Position numbers and translations under genes: made by a program. A stretch of 64,000 nucleotides of DNA from UBA6522 sp965205045. GTDB taxonomy: Bacteria > Pseudomonadota > Gammaproteobacteria > Steroidobacterales > Rariloculaceae. Location of the stretch: contig OZ242031.1 in the NCBI GenBank assembly GCA_965205045.1, forward strand, positions 5,518,001-5,582,000. The letters are read 5' to 3'. Positions 60,450 through 64,000 of this stretch are shown one piece after another. Each line of letters begins with the position of its first letter. Positions within the stretch are counted from its first letter, which is position 1. A model generated the notes under the pieces. That model was not told the origin of the DNA. It saw only the letters and a program-made list of their open reading frames with translations, and did no database searches.

Positions 60450-60932
60450 TCAGCCCTCTTCCAGAAGAGCGTCGAGCCGATCCGGGGTCACGCGTCCGTA
60501 CACGAAGTCATCGATCATGATCGCAGGCGAACAGGCGCAGTTGCCCAGGCAATAGATCGGTTCCAGGCTGAACCTCTTATCGGCGGTGGTTTCGTGGAAC
60601 CCGATGCCCAGGCGCGCCCTTGTGTGCTTCTCCAGCGCCCGAGCGCCCATGGCCTGACAGGCCTCGGCCCGGCACAGGTACAACGTTTTTCGGCCAGGCG
60701 GCGTGGTTCTGAACAGGTGGTAGAAGCTGATGACCCCATGCACCTCGGCGCGGGAAAAATTGAACACCTCGGCCAGGGTGGGCACGACCTCCGGCGGTAC
60801 GTAGCCGAGTTCGTCCTGCACAGCATGCAGCGCCGGCAACAGCCCCCCGGGGCGGGCGACGTGGCGGGCGGCGATCTCGCGGACCAACGCGTCGGAAGCG
60901 TCGGTGCCGTTGCCGGAACCCTGCGTGCTCAA
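60450..60932 (-). CDS. fdsG: NuoE/FdsG-like [2Fe-2S] subunit
   Basis: 160 residues with the four [2Fe-2S] ligands: Cys87 and Cys92 (YLCRAEACQAMG), Cys128 and Cys132 (YCLGNCACSPA). The start is TTG at 60932, preceded by GGAG six bases upstream. It forms the diaphorase module together with the NuoF-like protein encoded three bases downstream. First gene of the operon fdsG-fdsB-alpha-hydroxyacid dehydrogenase-fdhD. Confidence 0.88.
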   Translation of the reverse strand: MSTQGSGNGTDASDALVREIAARHVARPGGLLPALHAVQDELGYVPPEVVPTLAEVFNFSRAEVHGVISFYHLFRTTPPGRKTLYLCRAEACQAMGARALEKHTRARLGIGFHETTADKRFSLEPIYCLGNCACSPAIMIDDFVYGRVTPDRLDALLEEG

Positions 60933-61149
60933 CAGCTTCTCCGGGGAAATGACCAGTCGATCATTTTACCTGAGCGAGCATTCGTCGGGCAGTTGGCCGA
61001 CTTGGGAGTACATACCTGTTTCCGACATTTTGTCTTTCATCGGCGACAGCGGCGGACCGCGTTGCGCACAGATCCTCTGCTGCCGACAAGAACATGCAAA
61101 ACCAGCAACCCGCCCAGGAACCAGCGTTGGTCGCTGACCGGCGTTCACC

Positions 61150-61524
61150 TCACGATTCGGACTTCTCCGGATTCGGAAACAGCCCGGACTGATCCTCGTC
61201 TTCCCGCGGCACAAGGCATTGGAAATCCTTCTCCACCAGAATCGTAAGGCGTTCGCCGCCCGGCAACGCCTGTTCACCCCTTATCGAAACTTCGTCGGGC
61301 GCCTGCCAGCGCTCCGCCACCGCAAGCGGCAGCGTCACCCGAATGCGCTCATCGTCGTAGCTGGCACCCACCCGGCCGTCGTCGACGGTCCGCAGCTCAT
61401 AGGTCAGCCGCCTCCCGGGGCCGAATGCCACGTGTTGCCGAACCACCCCCTTTGAGCGGATTTGCGACATTTCCGCCTGGGACACGCGGAGCCGTACCGA
61501 ATTGCCCAGAATTCTCAATTTCAT
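61150..61524 (-). CDS. Conserved hypothetical protein
   Basis: 124 residues starting MKLRILGNSVRLRVSQAEMS. The opening and GPGRRLTYELRTVDDG, then IRVTLPLAVAERWQ, suggest a small beta-rich protein; similar short proteins beginning with MK(L/I)RI.GNS(L/V)RLR are known without function. The acidic tail (PREDEDQSGLFPNPEKSES) is probably disordered. Met at 61524 is chosen over 61539 because the family-like motif starts there. Upstream and downstream gaps are 289 and 217 bp, so it is monocistronic. Confidence 0.6.
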   Translation of the reverse strand: MKLRILGNSVRLRVSQAEMSQIRSKGVVRQHVAFGPGRRLTYELRTVDDGRVGASYDDERIRVTLPLAVAERWQAPDEVSIRGEQALPGGERLTILVEKDFQCLVPREDEDQSGLFPNPEKSES

Positions 61525-61628
61525 GTTCGCGATATGCACTACCTGCCAGCCGCTTGGAATTTACAGCACGTCAAGTAACTTTTGAACCGTTTCGAACGGC
61601 TACGAAGGCCGGCGCCCGGACGATTGCA

Positions 61629-61634
61629 TATAAT
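61629..61634 (+). promoter_or_regulatory. Perfect -10 hexamer upstream of the HMG-CoA-synthase-like gene
   Basis: TATAAT at 61629-61634, about 180 bp before the ATG at 61814. No good -35 is found 16-18 bp upstream. Weak evidence for a promoter; nothing else was recognised in 61540-61813. Confidence 0.2.
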
Positions 61635-61813
61635 GGCAAGTTGCCAACGGTAAAGACGCCGGGGAAGGGCGAAGTGCAGCGGCACCCGCGGGATTCGGCG
61701 CCTTCAACATTGGATAATCTTATCGGGTCTGAAGGAAATCGGTATTGGTCCCGGAACGTGGGACCCGCTAGAGTGAATCTGCCCCGACTTGAGAACCGGA
61801 CCAGGAGTTCCAA

Positions 61814-63277
61814 ATGAACCAGAATGTCGGGATCAGCGGATTCGCGGCCTATGTGCCCCCCTATCGAGTGAGCCTGAAGGACTGGTGCCGGTGGACCGGG
61901 GCGCCGTGGGACAAGACCCGCGCCGTGGTAGGAAACAGCTTCCGGATGCGCGGACCTCGCCAGAGCGTCTACACCATGGCCGGCACGGCCGCCATGCGCC
62001 TGATCGAGCAGTACGGCATCGATCCCGAGCAGATCGGCTTTCTCGGATTGGGCACCGAATCCAGCACCGACAATTCCGCCGGCGCGGTCATCGTCAAGGG
62101 CATGCTGGACGACGGGCTGAAGGCCCGGGGCCTGCCCCCCGTGAACCGCTACTGCGAAGTGCCCGAGATCAAGCACGCCTGCCTCGGCGCGGTGTACGCG
62201 CTGAAGTACGCGCTCAGGTATCTCGCGCTGGCGGAGGATGACCGCTGCGCCATCGTCATCAGCGCGGACATCGCCGAGTATGCCCGGGGCAGTTCCGGCG
62301 AACCCACCCAGGGTGCCGGCGCGGTGGCGATGCTGCTGGAGCGGGACCCGAAGTTGCTGGAGGTGAACCTGCGTTGCATCGGCAGTGCCTCCTCTTACCG
62401 CGCCGTGGACTTTCGCAAACCCGTGCTGCGCAACCTCATCCGCAACCAGCTCAACCGGCATTTTCAGGACCTGCCGGTGTTCAACGGCAAGTACTCCACC
62501 ACCTGTTACCTGGACGAGACGCTGCACGCGCTCGCGGACATGCTGCGGCGGCTGAACGTGAGTCCTCCCGGGTATTATCACGGCCTCGGTGCGGTGTTCA
62601 TGCACCGCCCGTATCACCGCATGCCGCTGACCGCATTTGCGCTGAGTTACCTGTTCGGCCTGGCGCACAAGAGCGAGTCCGGGCGCGGCGAACTCGATGC
62701 GTACTGCCGCAGTGCCGGTCTCGATACCGATGCCGTCATCGCGGAGATGCGATCCACCCCGGACGTGCTGCGGCTGGTGCGCGAGGGCAACATCAACGAG
62801 GAGGTGTACCCGCTGAGCATGGCGCTGCTGAAGGACTTCCGTGCGGGGCACGTGTTCAGCGAGCTCATTGCCTCGAAGATGTCGCTGGGTTGCGAACCCA
62901 TGAAGGACATCGGCAACGTGTACTGTGCGGCGCTGCCGGCGTGGATGGCGGCGGGTCTGGAAGAAGCGGCGCGGGAGGGCATCGAGCTGCCCGGCCGGGA
63001 CATCCTGGCGGTGGGCTACGGCAGCGGCGATGCGGCCGAAGCGCTGCCCATGCGGCTGGTGGAGGACTGGCAGGAGGCGGCCATGCGCATCGGGTTCATG
63101 GAAGCGCTCGCGCCCTGGCAAACACTGAGCCGGTCCCAGTACGAAAGCCTGCACGATGACGGGGCGGCCCCGGGGCTTGAAGACCCGGACAACGGGTTCG
63201 TGGTCGAGGCGGTGGGCGATGCGTCGAACACGGCCTTCAGCGACGAGGGGATCGAGTACTACCGCTTCGTGGGCTGA
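61814..63277 (+). CDS. Hydroxymethylglutaryl-CoA synthase family protein
   Basis: 487 residues of the HMG-CoA synthase branch of the thiolase fold. The presumed catalytic Cys123 is in EIKHACLGAVYALKY. The start GISGFAAYVPPYRV and the segment LGTESSTDNSAGAV are family-typical, and an SS...H-type C-terminal region follows. HMG-CoA synthases condense acetyl-CoA with an acyl-CoA or acyl-carrier substrate. In bacteria using the MEP route such proteins serve other beta-branching or ketone reactions, so the substrate is open. ATG follows AGGAG by six bases. Its last 19 bases overlap the convergent pssA. Confidence 0.75.
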   Translation: MNQNVGISGFAAYVPPYRVSLKDWCRWTGAPWDKTRAVVGNSFRMRGPRQSVYTMAGTAAMRLIEQYGIDPEQIGFLGLGTESSTDNSAGAVIVKGMLDDGLKARGLPPVNRYCEVPEIKHACLGAVYALKYALRYLALAEDDRCAIVISADIAEYARGSSGEPTQGAGAVAMLLERDPKLLEVNLRCIGSASSYRAVDFRKPVLRNLIRNQLNRHFQDLPVFNGKYSTTCYLDETLHALADMLRRLNVSPPGYYHGLGAVFMHRPYHRMPLTAFALSYLFGLAHKSESGRGELDAYCRSAGLDTDAVIAEMRSTPDVLRLVREGNINEEVYPLSMALLKDFRAGHVFSELIASKMSLGCEPMKDIGNVYCAALPAWMAAGLEEAAREGIELPGRDILAVGYGSGDAAEALPMRLVEDWQEAAMRIGFMEALAPWQTLSRSQYESLHDDGAAPGLEDPDNGFVVEAVGDASNTAFSDEGIEYYRFVG

Positions 63278-64000
63278 CCTGAAGCCCGGGCCAGTGCACG
63301 CCGGCGACGATACCGCCGCCAGGCCCAGATCGACGGGGCGGAGCACGAGTACACGGCGAACATGCCGAATATGACGACTGGCGGATTCAGCGCCACCAGG
63401 ATCAGCAGTCCCAGCACGAAGATCAGGTTACCGAACGGGATCCGCCCGCTCAGGTTGAAGTCCTTGAAGCTCAGGTAGCGAAAGTTGGACATCATGGCGA
63501 TCCCGGTGAGCGCGGTGATCGCCACACCCGCCACCAGTGCGGTCAGCCCGCCGATTTCGTACTCGATGCTGCCCCAGACCATCGCCGCGATACCCGCTGC
63601 GGCAGGCGGGCTTGGCAAGCCGCGGAAAAATCGCTTGTCGCTGGAACCGCTGGTGTTGAACCGGGCAAGGCGCAGTGCGGCCGAGACCGCATACAGAAAT
63701 GCAGCCAACCAGCCGAGCCTTCCCCACAGCGGTCCGTACTCGGAGAGGCGCACCACGCCCCACTGGTAGGTGACAATCGCCGGTGCCAGCCCGAAGGACA
63801 CCATGTCGGCCAGGCTGTCGTACTCCTTCCCGAAATCGCTCTCGGTGCTGGTCATTCGGGCCACGCGGCCGTCCAGGCCATCCAGAAACATGGCGATATA
63901 GATGGCCCACACGGCGCCGAGGAAATTCTGGTCGATGGCGGCGACGATGGAGTAGAACCCGGCAAACAGCGCTCCGGTGGTGAGCAGGTTGGGCAACAGG
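63259..64000 (-). CDS. pssA: CDP-diacylglycerol-serine O-phosphatidyltransferase (partial)
   Basis: The frame is open at the right edge; 247 residues are visible and only the extreme N-terminus is missing. The CDP-alcohol phosphatidyltransferase signature (DG-x2-AR-x8-G-x3-D-x3-D) is complete in DGLDGRVARMTSTESDFGKE then YDSLAD. Five or more membrane helices follow. N-terminal PNLLTTGALFAGFYSIVAA is typical of PssA. It makes phosphatidylserine for phosphatidylethanolamine synthesis in the inner membrane. Confidence 0.92.
   Translation of the reverse strand, partial: LLPNLLTTGALFAGFYSIVAAIDQNFLGAVWAIYIAMFLDGLDGRVARMTSTESDFGKEYDSLADMVSFGLAPAIVTYQWGVVRLSEYGPLWGRLGWLAAFLYAVSAALRLARFNTSGSSDKRFFRGLPSPPAAAGIAAMVWGSIEYEIGGLTALVAGVAITALTGIAMMSNFRYLSFKDFNLSGRIPFGNLIFVLGLLILVALNPPVVIFGMFAVYSCSAPSIWAWRRYRRRRALARASGQPTKR

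Overview
The window is GC-rich bacterial chromosome. The best taxonomic clue is aprMBA, a dissimilatory adenylylsulfate reductase cluster with the AprM membrane protein. That arrangement is known from sulfur-oxidising Gammaproteobacteria of the Chromatiales type, so a sulfur-oxidising gammaproteobacterium is the most likely source (inference; no rRNA or other marker is present). The host backbone shows at both edges: a threonine-dehydratase-like 3' end, aprMBA, feoAB with a Fur-like site, an SDR oxidoreductase and a Na+/solute symporter pair on the left; a NuoEF-like diaphorase/alpha-hydroxyacid dehydrogenase/fdhD operon, a small conserved protein, an HMG-CoA-synthase-like enzyme and pssA on the right.

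From about 9.8 to 56.7 kb the window is accessory DNA. A 2OG-Fe(II) oxygenase gene (10064-14808) is broken by an IS66 element with an 8-bp target duplication and also carries an in-frame amber codon. Next is a five-gene minus-strand cluster hsdM-hsdS-darT-darG-hsdR, a type I restriction system with a DarTG DNA-ADP-ribosylation toxin-antitoxin pair inside it. From 23.5 to 29.1 kb three copies of an unrecognised two-helix membrane protein alternate with toxin-antitoxin loci (two VapBC, one AbiE) and with decayed scraps of vapB, vapC, abiEi and a symporter gene.

At 30.5-37.6 kb lies a DDE/AAA-ATPase transposon whose transposase gene is split by a recombinase-in-trio (RIT) element with 39-bp perfect inverted repeats. 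Its right end stops about 20 bp short of a type I-E CRISPR array. The array is itself split by a second IS66 (39263-41829, 8-bp duplication inside a spacer). Rejoined, it is one array of 53 repeats and 52 spacers, read on the minus strand from a leader at 43423-43493. Upstream of that leader runs a complete minus-strand operon cas3-cas8e-cse2-cas7e-cas5e-cas6e-[AlbA_2/HATPase gene]-cas1-cas2. The extra gene between cas6e and cas1 is not a standard I-E component. Behind cas3 is a two-gene P-loop ATPase operon with a strong promoter overlapped by a 24-bp palindrome.

The candidates for something undescribed are the AlbA_2/HATPase gene inside the I-E operon, the paired ATPases beside cas3, the three-copy membrane protein family in the toxin-antitoxin cluster, and the fdsG/fdsB-like operon in which an alpha-hydroxyacid dehydrogenase sits where the formate dehydrogenase catalytic subunit is expected. 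All calls come from reading motifs, overlaps and repeats; no database search was run.
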